From NCBI RefSeq assembly GCF_025143365.1, contig NZ_JALXPE010000052.1:1-25966 (forward strand): DNA of 25,966 nucleotides, written 5' to 3'. The translations under genes were made by a program, and so were the position numbers. This DNA comes from Microbacterium sp. p3-SID336. Lineage in GTDB: Bacteria > Actinomycetota > Actinomycetes > Actinomycetales > Microbacteriaceae. Shown piece by piece: positions 6,021 through 14,531 of the stretch. Position 1 is the stretch's first letter, and each line of letters opens with the position of its first letter. The notes below the pieces were generated by a model that was not told the origin of the DNA, did no database searches, and saw only the letters and a list, made by a program, of their open reading frames with translations.

Positions 6021-7939
6021 TCGTCGCGGCCGGCTGCCGCGGTCACTGCGGCGGGAGCCGTCGCGGCGGGTGAGCCGTCGGCCGCGGGACGCAGACCGGT
6101 GGGCGGGCCGTTCAGGGCACGGAGGGCGTAGAGGATGGTCGCCAGGTCGACGAGCTCCTGCACCAGCGCGCCGACCACGGCCGGGATCAGTCCGGTCATG
6201 GCCACGATCATGAGCCCCACGCTCAGACCGATGCCGATCCAGATCGCGGTGAGCGCCACGCGCCGCGTGTGCCGGCCGATCGCCACCGCGTCGACGACCT
6301 TGGCCAGCGAGTCCACCAGGATGACGACATCGGCGGCGTCGCCGGCGGCGGTCGCTCCCTTCGCACCCATCGCGATGCCGATGTCGGCGGCGGCCAGCAC
6401 GGGGGCGTCGTTCACGCCGTCGCCCACCATCATCACCGGACGCGGCCGCAGCTCGGCGGCGAGGCGCACCTTCTCGGGCGGCAGCAGCTCGGCATGGATC
6501 TCATCGATGCCGACCTGCCGACCGATCGACTCGGCGGTCGTCTCCACGTCGCCCGTGAGCATCGCGAGGCGGTCCACCTCGTGCAGTCGCAGCCAGGACA
6601 CGACGGCCGGTGCCTCCGGGCGCGCCGCGTCGGCGAGCACGATGACGCCCGCGAACCGTCCGTCCACCGCCATGTAGGCGGCTGCCTCGCCCGCGCCGAG
6701 GGGGGCGCGGATGGTGTCGGGCGCGAGGGAGGCGATGTACGCCGGCTTGCCGACCACGACCCGCCGCCCGCCGATCGTCGCCGAGACCCCGTTCGTCGCC
6801 GTCTCGCTGGCCTCCTCGGCGCCGAACAGCGCAAGGCCCCTGGCCTCCGCCGCGCGCCGGATCCCGTCGGCGAGCACGTGCGAGGAGTACTGCTCCGCCG
6901 ACGCCGCCAGCTGCAGGATCTCCTCCGCCTCGAAGCCGTCGGCCGGTCGCACGTCCACCAGCTCCGGCCGCCCCTGGGTGAGCGTGCCGGTCTTGTCGAA
7001 CGCGGCGGAGCGCACCCGCGCGATCTGCTCGATCACGGCACCGCTCTTCATGATGACGCCCGACTTCGCCGCCCGCGAGAGACCGCCGAGGAACGCCACG
7101 GGCGCGGCGATGAGCAGCGGGCACGGGGTCGCCAGCACGAGCACCTCGGCGAATCGGGTCGCATCGCCGGAGAGCGCCCACGCGGTGCCGGCCAGGACGA
7201 GCGACACCGCGGTGAACGGGATCGCGAAGCGGTCCGCGAGCCGCACGATGGGTGCGTGGGAGGACTCGGCCTCGTGGACGAGCGCCACGATCTGCTGATA
7301 CTGGCTGTCGGCCCCCGTGCGCAGCGCCCGGAGGCGGATCGCGCGACTGCCGTTGATCGCGCCCGACAGCACCTCCGCGCCGGAGTGGCGGGTCACCGGC
7401 AGGCTCTCGCCGGTCAGGGAGGACTCGTCGAAGGAGGCCTCGTCGGTCAGGAGCGCGCCGTCCACGGGGACGATCTCCGCCGGGCGCACCAGCAGCACGT
7501 CGCCCACCGCGACCTCGTCCACCGGCACCTCGACAGCCTCATCGGTGTCCGCGTCCTCGGGGTGCCGCAGCACATGCGCGACCCGTGGTGACCGGTCGAG
7601 CAGGGCGGAGAGGTCGCGCTTGGCGCGGCGGCCCGCGAAGTCCTCCAAGGCCTCACCGCCCGACAGCATCAGCACGATGATGAGCGCCGCGATGTACTCG
7701 CCGACCGCGAGCGTCGCGACCATCGCCACGACCGCGAGGATGTCGAGCCCGACGTGGCCGCGCAGCACGTCGCGCACCATCCCCACCAGGGTCCAGGCCA
7801 CGACGCCGGCGACGTACACCGTCGCGATGATCCGTCCGAGGGGCTGCTGGTCGATCCCGTGCAGCACGCCGACCACGGCGAACACGACGATCGTCAGGGT
7901 GATGACGGGGTACCGCCAGAGGATCCGGAGGGGGCGCAT
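6014..7939 (-). CDS. P1B-type heavy-metal translocating ATPase with TPC motif
   Basis: This 641-residue integral membrane pump uses ATP to move a transition-metal ion across the membrane. It has N-terminal membrane segments (residues about 12-95), the actuator TGES near 176, and a membrane metal-site motif ATPCPLLIA near 270. The phosphorylated DKTGTLT (Asp near 315), GDGVNDAP near 505 and two C-terminal membrane segments (about 565-605) follow. There is no N-terminal heavy-metal-binding domain. The membrane motif is TPC rather than the CPC of copper or zinc/cadmium pumps. The usual SxHP of the nucleotide domain reads SSHV. The substrate therefore cannot be named with confidence. The ATG at 7939 was chosen because the protein begins with the expected membrane hairpin and GGTGG precedes it. 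It is divergent from the endoglycosidase gene, and no metal regulator gene is adjacent. Confidence 0.9.
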   Translation of the reverse strand: MRPLRILWRYPVITLTIVVFAVVGVLHGIDQQPLGRIIATVYVAGVVAWTLVGMVRDVLRGHVGLDILAVVAMVATLAVGEYIAALIIVLMLSGGEALEDFAGRRAKRDLSALLDRSPRVAHVLRHPEDADTDEAVEVPVDEVAVGDVLLVRPAEIVPVDGALLTDEASFDESSLTGESLPVTRHSGAEVLSGAINGSRAIRLRALRTGADSQYQQIVALVHEAESSHAPIVRLADRFAIPFTAVSLVLAGTAWALSGDATRFAEVLVLATPCPLLIAAPVAFLGGLSRAAKSGVIMKSGAVIEQIARVRSAAFDKTGTLTQGRPELVDVRPADGFEAEEILQLAASAEQYSSHVLADGIRRAAEARGLALFGAEEASETATNGVSATIGGRRVVVGKPAYIASLAPDTIRAPLGAGEAAAYMAVDGRFAGVIVLADAARPEAPAVVSWLRLHEVDRLAMLTGDVETTAESIGRQVGIDEIHAELLPPEKVRLAAELRPRPVMMVGDGVNDAPVLAAADIGIAMGAKGATAAGDAADVVILVDSLAKVVDAVAIGRHTRRVALTAIWIGIGLSVGLMIVAMTGLIPAVVGALVQELVDLATILYALRALNGPPTGLRPAADGSPAATAPAAVTAAAGRDDA

Positions 7940-7992
7940 GCCACCAGCATTCCGCGGATCCCCGACGGGTGCCAGGGGGTCGCAGCGGCCCC

Positions 7993-8021
7993 TTCCCGAG
8001 GTCGCACTTAAGCGATATAGT
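7993..8021 (+). promoter_or_regulatory. Promoter and operator of the Endo H-like gene
   Basis: TATAGT (8016-8021) is a good -10; TTCCCG (7993-7998) is a poor -35 at 17 bp. The palindrome-like CTTAAGCGATATAG (8007-8020) overlaps the -10 and matches 11 of 14 positions of the ideal CTAAAGCGCTTTAG. The same AAGCGnTATAGT arrangement is found before the GH5 gene at 15989-16000. Confidence 0.65.
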
Positions 8022-8083
8022 CGGCCGCGGGTCGCTCCGACGCGACCCGCCATCGACAAGGACGCCGAAGGAGACGATCCCCC

Positions 8084-9289
8084 ATGAGTCCGTCATCACC
8101 CAGAACCCGCCGCTTCCGCCGTGCCCTCGCGGCCACCGCCGCGCTCGCCACCGCCGGGCTGGCATCCCTCGCCGGAATCGCGCCCGCGGCCGCGGAGCCC
8201 GGAACAGACGACCCCAAGCTGGCCGTCTACGTGGAAGTGAACTCGAACGATTTAGCAAACGTCGCCGACTACACCCTGGCTGACTCGGGCCGCCCCGCGG
8301 TCGATCTGGCGATGATCTTCGCCGCCAACATCAACTACGACGGCCAGCAGGCGTACCTGCACCTCAACGAGCGGGTCACGGAGACCCTGGAGGACGCCGA
8401 GAACCAGATCCAGCCGCTCCAGGCGCAGGGCACCAAGGTGCTGCTGTCGGTGCTCGGCAACCATCAGGGAGCGGGCTTCGCGAACTTCACCTCGTACGCC
8501 GCGGCCGACGCCTTCGCCGCACAGCTCGCCGACGCGGTCACGCGGTACGGGCTCGACGGCATCGACTTCGACGACGAATGGACCGAGTACGGGGCGAACG
8601 GCACGCCGCAGCCGAACGCGCAGTCGTTCGGGTGGCTCGTCACCGCGCTCCGCGAGCGGCTCGGGCCGGACAAGCTCATCACGCTGTACGCGATCGGGCC
8701 GTCGTACACGACCACGGACTTCACGCTGTTCGACGTCGCCGCCGTGCTCGACCATGCCTGGAACCCGTACTACCCCACGTACGACGCCCCGACCGTGCCG
8801 GGGCTGGACGATCGTTCGCGGCTCGGCGCCGCGGCGATCGACCTCGCGAACACGAGCGCCGCGACCGCTGCGGACTTCGCTCAGCGCACGGTCGCCGACG
8901 GGTACGGCGTCTACGTCGCCTACAACCTCACGGCGACCGACCAGTCCGCCTATCTCTCCGGCATCACCCAGGCGCTGAAGGGCGAGGCCACGGTCTATCG
9001 GGCCCCCGGCGCGGACACGACCCCGCCCACTGTGACCATCAAGGACGGCGCGCAGTACACGAAGGAGAAGGACGGGGGCTACAAGCGCGTGAGCTTCCGG
9101 CTGGAGGACGCGGGACTGATCGACCGGATCGTGCTCAACGGCGTGCAGACCGACCTGGAAGACGCCGCGGCGATCGACCTGGACGTCGTGAAGCCGGGCG
9201 TCCTCGGCGCCGCACGAGGCTCCAACACGATGCAGGTCACGGACGCTGCGGGCAACACGACCGAGGTGACGTTCTTCCTGACGAAGTGA
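8084..9289 (+). CDS. Secreted GH18 Endo H-like endo-beta-N-acetylglucosaminidase
   Basis: The 401-residue precursor has an Arg-rich N-terminus, a hydrophobic core and an AxA cleavage site near residues 35-37, so it is exported. The GH18 domain (about 40-310) closely resembles Streptomyces Endo H. It has YGLDGIDFDDEW with the catalytic pair D163 and E165, then EYGANGTPQPNAQSF, ITLYAIGPSY, WNPYYPTYD and DGYGVYVAYNL. Such enzymes cut between the two core GlcNAc residues of high-mannose or hybrid N-glycans. A C-terminal domain of about 90 residues (from DTTPPTVTI) looks like an Ig-like bacterial adhesion or carbohydrate module and is not in Endo H itself. AAGGAG lies 10 nt before the start. A LacI-type operator covers the promoter. 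A rare TTA codon is at 8252-8254. It converges on the GH92 gene with a 1-bp gap. Confidence 0.92.
   Translation: MSPSSPRTRRFRRALAATAALATAGLASLAGIAPAAAEPGTDDPKLAVYVEVNSNDLANVADYTLADSGRPAVDLAMIFAANINYDGQQAYLHLNERVTETLEDAENQIQPLQAQGTKVLLSVLGNHQGAGFANFTSYAAADAFAAQLADAVTRYGLDGIDFDDEWTEYGANGTPQPNAQSFGWLVTALRERLGPDKLITLYAIGPSYTTTDFTLFDVAAVLDHAWNPYYPTYDAPTVPGLDDRSRLGAAAIDLANTSAATAADFAQRTVADGYGVYVAYNLTATDQSAYLSGITQALKGEATVYRAPGADTTPPTVTIKDGAQYTKEKDGGYKRVSFRLEDAGLIDRIVLNGVQTDLEDAAAIDLDVVKPGVLGAARGSNTMQVTDAAGNTTEVTFFLTK
8242..8255. promoter_or_regulatory. Intragenic operator-like site containing a TTA codon
   Basis: CTCGAACGATTTAG matches 9 of 14 positions of the ideal operator, and its CGATTTAGCA half matches 9 of 10 bases of the site before the ABC operon. 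It lies about 220 bp downstream of the promoter operator, inside the Endo H-like gene. The TTA leucine codon (codon 57) is part of it. An auxiliary looping operator is possible. Confidence 0.35.
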
Positions 9290-9290
9290 G

Positions 9291-12200
9291 TCAGCCCAGG
9301 TCGAACAGCTCCAGCTGACGGATCGTGACCTCGGCATCCGCGCACAGGCGGATCGCCGAGGTCACGGTGCGTGCGGCGAGGGTGAACGGGGTCGTGCGGT
9401 CGGGGAGCAGGGCCTCCGCATGGGTCGGTGTCACGCGCCGCCACTTTCCGTCCGGCTCGCGCACCTCCCAGTGCCAGGCGTCGGCAGGGGTCGCGGTCAC
9501 CGCGGTCACCGTCACGTCGGTGAGGCTCCGCGCCGCCGGGAAGCTCCAGCCCAGCCACTCGCCCGGCCGCAGGGTCACGCCGTCCGCTCCGGTCGGGTCG
9601 CCGTCGTCGAACAGCCGCTCCGCGTGGTCGAGGCCGGGCGAGGCGAGGGGCTCGCCGGCGCCGGAGGTCAGGTCCGGGTGCCAGGGCTCGATGGAGCCGG
9701 ACGCTTCCCCGGTCTCCAGTGCCTCCGCGGGGTCACGGGTGAAGACGAGATCGAGCACCGCGCGCCCGGTCAGCGCCTCCACGGGCAGGTCGGCGGTCGC
9801 CAGCGGCACCCCGTCGAGCAGCGCCGACCGGAGCACGTGCGCCCCCGGCGCCGTGCGGTGCGCGCGGATGCGGAGGGAGGACCCGTCGCCCCGGTCGACG
9901 CGGATGTCGTCGAACAGCGGCGAGCCGATCCGCAGGTGTCCCGCCGCGAGTTCGAGCGGATACAGCCCGAGCGCGGCCCAGAGCCACCAGGCGCTCATCT
10001 CGCCGTTGTCCTCATCGCCCGGGAAGCCCTGGCCGATGTGGGCGCCCGCGAACAGGCGCCCGGCGAGGCCGTGCACGAGCTCGCCGGAGAGCCAGGGGCG
10101 GTCGCTGAACGCGTACATCAACGGGATGTGGTGGGCAGGCTGGTTGGACAGCGCGCACATGCCGGATCGCTGGGCCCTGGCCTCGCGCTGCTCGTGGATG
10201 ACGGTGCCGTACGCCCCGCCGAAGCGCTCGTCCGCGGTCTCCGGCTCGGCGAACAGCGCGTCCAGGTGACGGCCGAATCCGGTGGGTCCGCCGTGCAGCG
10301 CCGCGAGCCCCGTGCCGTCGTGCACCGCCCCGACAGACATGCCCCAGGCGTTCGTCTCGACGTTGTCGCCGCCCCACGTGCGCGGGTCGAATCCGGGGGA
10401 GAAGGCGCCGGTCGCGTCGCGCCCGCGGAAGAACCCGGTGTCGGCGTCGAAGAGCGTGCGATACGAGCGCGCCCTGTTCGCGAAGTAGCGCGCGAAGGCG
10501 CCGTAGCGCGCGGCCTGTGCGGTGGACTCCGCGTCCGACGCGAGCTGGTCTGCGAAGCGACCGAGGGCGGCATCGCTCACGGCGTTCTCGATGCTCCAGC
10601 TCATGCCCTCCGGCACGTCCGAGGCGATGTACCCGGTGAAGCGTCCGCGCCCGATGCCCTTGCGGCCGCGCCGGGCGTCCGTGCCGGGCTCGCACGCGTT
10701 GCGCCAGCCGCTCTCGAAAGCGGTCCGTCGGTCGAACGGGACACCCCAGCGCGCGGCGTCGGCGAAGATCTGGTCGCTCGACGTGCCCACCATGCTGTCG
10801 ACGTAGCCCGGGGCGCTCCAGCGGGCCATCCAGCCGCCGCGGCGATACTGCGCCAGCTGCCCGTCGAGCAGCCGCCCGGCGAGCGCGGGATCCAGCAGCG
10901 CGAGCGCGGGCCACTCCGTGCGATAGGTGTCCCAGTAGCCGTTGTTCACCACGAGCTCGCCCTCGACGGCCGGTGCGCTCGTGCGCGATTCCCCGAAGGG
11001 CTCGCGCGGAGCGAAGACGTCGGCGAAGCGCCACGCCGGCGCGGCGGCGGTGCCCGTCTTCTCGGCGGCCGTGTTCGGGTACAGGTGCATGCGGTGCAGG
11101 GCAGCCGCGATCCGAGCGCGGTGCTCCTCGTCGGCGAGGGCGCGGAACGACTGCTCGACGGCGGGCAGCGGCGGGATCGTCACGCGGCCGAGCAGCCGGT
11201 TCCACGCGGTGGCTCCCTCGGTGCGGAGTTCTTCGAACGAGAGGGAGGGCGGCGCCTCCTGGGCGAGACTGCGCCGGGCCTGCGCGATCGACAGGAACGA
11301 CACCGCGATGCGGATCTCGACGGAGCCCTGCCCCCGCACGTACCCCGCGACGCGCCCGCGCCCGTCGTCGTCGAGCCTTCCGTGCTCTTTCGCACCGGCG
11401 GTGGTCGAATCTCCGTCCGCTCGCGTGCGGGGATCCGCCGATCCGTGCCCGGCTCCGATGGGGCGTGTGCCTCGGTCCTCCGCGCTGGCCGCGGCTCCGG
11501 TGCTTCCCTCGCCCGATCCGGTCGCGGTGATGCCGTGGTCCTCTCCGGCGGCGGCTTCGGCCTCGTGGTCCTTCCCGCGGTGCACGACCCCGGCGAAGTA
11601 GCAGCGCGGGGCGTTGCCCCAGTCCTCGGGACCCTCGGGGATCCAGCCCTCGAAGCCGCCGTCCGCGGTCCACCGGAGCCGGCCCTCGTCGGTCAGCTGA
11701 TCGAGCACGAACCCGACCGCCGCCGCGGGGTCCTCTGACGTCACGACGAACGCCGCCGCGTGCGAGGTGGCGGTCATCGCGACCCGCAGCCCGTCCCCGA
11801 GCTCGGCGGCGTACTCGTGCGGGCGGGCGCGCTCGCTGCCCGGGACGATCCAGCGGCGTCGGGCGGCACGGGCGGAGTGCGGCACACCGAGGAACGGCAT
11901 GACCTGCAGCACCGAGCGGTCGCCGATCCATGGGCTCGGCTGATGCGAGAACTGCAGCGCCTCCAGGCGACGGCCCTGCGGATCGTCGTGCACGAACGGG
12001 CGGTACGGCCAGCGGGCGTCGGAGGCGTCGGTGGCCGGTGTGACGAAGGTGAAGCCGTGCGGCACGGCGACGGCCGGGATCGTGTTGCCGCGGGAGAAGC
12101 GCGGGCCCGAGTGCGTGCCGCGGCGGGTGTCCACGCGCTCCACGGGCGGGAGGTCCTGTCCGGCCGGGGCCCGCTCCTCGACGAGAACCTGCACGAAGCC

Positions 12201-12680
12201 GGACGCGTGGGCAGGCAGAAGCGGGTCGTCAGCGAGGGAGCACGTGCCCAGGACGAGCTCGACGGTGCCGCGTCGCCCCGCATCCGCCAGCGGCGCCAGG
12301 GAGACGGTGTCGGCGTTCCACTGCTCCGGCATGCTCCAGCGGGCGTCGAACTGCGCGTCGGCCGCGAGCGGAAAGTCGTACCGGTCCCGCACGGCCTCGA
12401 CCTCGCTCAGCCGACGGCCGTCGTCGAGGCGCACGTCCACCGTCACCGCGAGTGCCGCGTGTGGGGCGAGCGTCGCGTCCGGCCCGTCCGCGTAGAACGC
12501 CCAATGCACGACCGTGTCGGGCGTCAGCAGCACCTCGGCGAGACCGGGGACGTCGACGCGCTGCTCCCCGTGCGAGGGGTCGAACGCGAAGGCGAAGACC
12601 GGGCCGCTGAGCACCCCCGCGTGCGGACGCGACGACGGCGGATCCGCCGGACCGGCGGCCGGTGTCAGGCGCAGGCTCAC
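9291..12680 (-). CDS. GH92 exo-alpha-mannosidase, cytoplasmic
   Basis: The 1129-residue protein is long for GH92. An N-terminal beta-rich region precedes VDTRRGTHSGPRFSRGNTIP (about 183), the family's N-domain opening. Later come SNQPAHHIPLMYAF (about 850) and GFPGDEDNGEMSAWWLWAALG (about 885), the GH92 signature with the acidic residues of the inverting, calcium-dependent mechanism. There is no signal peptide. It would remove alpha-linked mannose from imported high-mannose glycans; linkage preference cannot be read. The GTG start at 12680 overlaps the TGA of the upstream permease gene (GTGA), so translation is coupled to the importer. A Gly/Ala/Glu/Asp-rich insertion of about 70 residues (about 367-440) interrupts the N-terminal domain. 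A 17-bp hairpin is embedded in its last codons. Confidence 0.9.
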   Translation of the reverse strand: MSLRLTPAAGPADPPSSRPHAGVLSGPVFAFAFDPSHGEQRVDVPGLAEVLLTPDTVVHWAFYADGPDATLAPHAALAVTVDVRLDDGRRLSEVEAVRDRYDFPLAADAQFDARWSMPEQWNADTVSLAPLADAGRRGTVELVLGTCSLADDPLLPAHASGFVQVLVEERAPAGQDLPPVERVDTRRGTHSGPRFSRGNTIPAVAVPHGFTFVTPATDASDARWPYRPFVHDDPQGRRLEALQFSHQPSPWIGDRSVLQVMPFLGVPHSARAARRRWIVPGSERARPHEYAAELGDGLRVAMTATSHAAAFVVTSEDPAAAVGFVLDQLTDEGRLRWTADGGFEGWIPEGPEDWGNAPRCYFAGVVHRGKDHEAEAAAGEDHGITATGSGEGSTGAAASAEDRGTRPIGAGHGSADPRTRADGDSTTAGAKEHGRLDDDGRGRVAGYVRGQGSVEIRIAVSFLSIAQARRSLAQEAPPSLSFEELRTEGATAWNRLLGRVTIPPLPAVEQSFRALADEEHRARIAAALHRMHLYPNTAAEKTGTAAAPAWRFADVFAPREPFGESRTSAPAVEGELVVNNGYWDTYRTEWPALALLDPALAGRLLDGQLAQYRRGGWMARWSAPGYVDSMVGTSSDQIFADAARWGVPFDRRTAFESGWRNACEPGTDARRGRKGIGRGRFTGYIASDVPEGMSWSIENAVSDAALGRFADQLASDAESTAQAARYGAFARYFANRARSYRTLFDADTGFFRGRDATGAFSPGFDPRTWGGDNVETNAWGMSVGAVHDGTGLAALHGGPTGFGRHLDALFAEPETADERFGGAYGTVIHEQREARAQRSGMCALSNQPAHHIPLMYAFSDRPWLSGELVHGLAGRLFAGAHIGQGFPGDEDNGEMSAWWLWAALGLYPLELAAGHLRIGSPLFDDIRVDRGDGSSLRIRAHRTAPGAHVLRSALLDGVPLATADLPVEALTGRAVLDLVFTRDPAEALETGEASGSIEPWHPDLTSGAGEPLASPGLDHAERLFDDGDPTGADGVTLRPGEWLGWSFPAARSLTDVTVTAVTATPADAWHWEVREPDGKWRRVTPTHAEALLPDRTTPFTLAARTVTSAIRLCADAEVTIRQLELFDLG
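9324..9366. terminator. Long hairpin inside the GH92 3' end, candidate terminator for the Endo H-like gene
   Basis: GTGACCTCGGC plus ATCCGC (9325-9341) pair with GCGGAT plus GCCGAGGTCAC (9348-9365) around a 6-nt loop. This gives 17 bp with one bulged C at 9354, and a further C-G pair outside. The hairpin begins 35 nt after the Endo H-like stop while still coding on the other strand. No T-run follows on either strand. Confidence 0.55.
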
Positions 12681-13606
12681 CCCTTCAGCGCACCCTCCTG
12701 CACGCCCTTGAAGAAGAACCGCTGCGTGAAGGAGAACATGATGACGATCGGCACCAGTGCGATCATGGTGCCCGCCGCGATCAGGCGCGGGTCCACCGAG
12801 AAGCTGCTGTTCAGGTACGCCATGCCGACGGTGAGCGTGTACTTGGCCGGGTCGGAGAGCACGATCAGCGGCCACAGGTAGTCGTCCCATGCGCCGATGA
12901 ACGCGAAGATCGCGACGACCGACACCATGCCGCGGATGTTGGGCCACACGATGTGGCGGATGCGCTGCCAGGTGCTCGCGCCGTCCACCGTCGCGGCGTC
13001 GAGCACGTCGGCGGGGATCATCCGGCAGGCCGTCGCGATCAGCAGCACGTTCATGGCGCTGATGGCTCCCGGCAGGAACACGCCCCACAGGGTGTCGGCG
13101 AGGCCGAGCGCGCGGATCGTGAGGAAGTTGCTCGTCACGGTGACCTCGCCGGGGAACAGCAGCGTCGACAGCAGGATCCCCATCACGATCCACTTGCCGC
13201 GGAACCGCATGCAGCCCAGGGCGTAGCCGGCGAAGGTCGACAGCACCACGTTGCTGATGACCGTGCCGATCGACACGAGCAGCGAGTGCCAGGCGTACAG
13301 GTACACCGGGACGATGTCGGCGACGGTGGCGTAGTTCTTGAGCGTCGGATCCCGCGGGATCAGCTCGGGCGGGAAGGAATAGATGTTCTCCGTCGGGCCC
13401 TTGAACGAGGTCGACAGCTGCCAGACGAACGGACCGATCACGAGGAACAGCACCAGCAGCAGCAGCGCGTACCGCCCGATCAGGCCGCCGAGGGTGGGCT
13501 TGCTGAAGTCGCCGGAGCCGCGGCGGCGGAAGATGCGCTCGCGGGTACGGGGCGTCGGCGCGGCGGGCTGCTCGCTGTCGGCGCGCGGCGGGGTGAGCGT
13601 GGTCAT
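12677..13606 (-). CDS. ABC sugar importer permease, MalG type
   Basis: The 309-residue inner-membrane protein has six predicted hydrophobic segments. Its cytoplasmic EAA-type loop reads IPADVLDAATVDGASTWQRIRHIVWPNIRG, where the ATPase subunit docks. The C-terminal FTQRFFFKGVQEGALKG is typical of the second permease of CUT1 oligosaccharide importers. Its ATG overlaps the stop of the first permease (ATGA), and its own stop overlaps the GH92 start (GTGA). It would form the channel with the first permease and import N-glycan-derived manno-oligosaccharides delivered by the lipoprotein encoded upstream (substrate inferred from context). Confidence 0.92.
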   Translation of the reverse strand: MTTLTPPRADSEQPAAPTPRTRERIFRRRGSGDFSKPTLGGLIGRYALLLLVLFLVIGPFVWQLSTSFKGPTENIYSFPPELIPRDPTLKNYATVADIVPVYLYAWHSLLVSIGTVISNVVLSTFAGYALGCMRFRGKWIVMGILLSTLLFPGEVTVTSNFLTIRALGLADTLWGVFLPGAISAMNVLLIATACRMIPADVLDAATVDGASTWQRIRHIVWPNIRGMVSVVAIFAFIGAWDDYLWPLIVLSDPAKYTLTVGMAYLNSSFSVDPRLIAAGTMIALVPIVIMFSFTQRFFFKGVQEGALKG

Positions 13607-14490
13607 GCCGAGACCTTCGCCTTCTTCTCGCGGTTCATGAACGCGATGGCCGCGAGCGGCACGAGCGTGAGGAGGAAGAGGGCCACGCTGATCGCGGACG
13701 CGTAGCCGATGTTGCCGTTCAGCCCAGAGCCGACCTGGCGGATCAGCATCACGAGCGACATGTCGTAGCCGCCGGGACCGCCCGTGCTCTTGGACAGCAC
13801 GTCGAGCTCGGCGAACACCCTCATGGCCGATACGGCGATCAGTACCGCGATGAGGAGCATGGCTCCGCGCACGGAGGGGATCGTCACGGAGAGGAAGCGG
13901 CGGAAGGAGCCGGCGCCGTCGAGCATCGCCGCCTCGTGCAGCTCCTTGCCGACGTTCCCGAGCGCGGCGAGGTACACGACCATGTAGTAGCCGAGGCCCT
14001 TCCAGACCGTGAGCAGGATCGCGCAGCCGAGCAGCAGCCAGCGGTCGACGAGGAACGCCATCGGCTTGTCGATCACACCGAGGAACTCGAGGGTCTGGTT
14101 GATGATGCCGCGGCTGTCGAACAGCCACGTCCAGATGAGGGCGACGACCACGACCGAGGCGATCACCGGGAAGTAGAACGTGGTGCGGAAGAACGAGATG
14201 CCGGGCAGCTTCTTCTGCACGAGCAGGGCGAGCAGCAGCGGGAGGATCGTGAGCAGCGGCACGCACACGACCACGTAGATGAGGCAGGTGGTCAGCGCGT
14301 TCCAGAACATCTCGTCGCCGAACATGCGCTCGTAGTTCGCGCCGCCGACGAACTCCGGTGTGCGCAGCGGGCGCGCGTTCGTGAAGCTCAGGAAGACCGT
14401 GTTGAGGAACGGCCAGAGCGCGAACACCAGCACCCAGATCACGGCGGGGGCGAGGAGCAGCCACGGTGTGAACCACCGATGCGATCTCAT
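13603..14490 (-). CDS. ABC sugar importer permease, MalF type
   Basis: The 295-residue inner-membrane protein opens with WFTPWLLLAPAVIWVLVFALWPF, the usual first segment of CUT1 permeases. It carries the EAA loop ELHEAAMLDGAGSFRRFLSVTIP. The ATG at 14490 has GGAGG six bases upstream. It lies 41 nt downstream of the binding-protein gene and overlaps the second permease gene by four bases. No ATPase subunit is encoded in the operon, so a shared MsiK/UgpC-like ATPase from elsewhere is probably used, as in many actinobacterial CUT1 systems. Confidence 0.92.
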   Translation of the reverse strand: MRSHRWFTPWLLLAPAVIWVLVFALWPFLNTVFLSFTNARPLRTPEFVGGANYERMFGDEMFWNALTTCLIYVVVCVPLLTILPLLLALLVQKKLPGISFFRTTFYFPVIASVVVVALIWTWLFDSRGIINQTLEFLGVIDKPMAFLVDRWLLLGCAILLTVWKGLGYYMVVYLAALGNVGKELHEAAMLDGAGSFRRFLSVTIPSVRGAMLLIAVLIAVSAMRVFAELDVLSKSTGGPGGYDMSLVMLIRQVGSGLNGNIGYASAISVALFLLTLVPLAAIAFMNREKKAKVSA

Positions 14491-14531
14491 CGTCTTCCTC
14501 CGGCTCGGGGTGCCGGTGTCCGCGCGCGTGC

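Noticed and set aside
5845..6213. Plus-strand small frames across the 21-bp repeats
   Set aside because: They are Arg/Gly/Pro-rich in every frame and overlap the end of the ATPase gene. They are open only because the repeats lack stops.
12640..12651. GGCGGATCCGCC palindrome near the GH92 start as an operator
   Set aside because: It is inside the coding sequence, resembles neither operator type, and such GC palindromes are frequent at this composition.
12681..13193. N-terminal extension of the GH92 frame upstream of 12680
   Set aside because: It lies out of frame over the well-supported MalG-type permease. The GTGA overlap at 12677-12680 gives a natural start.
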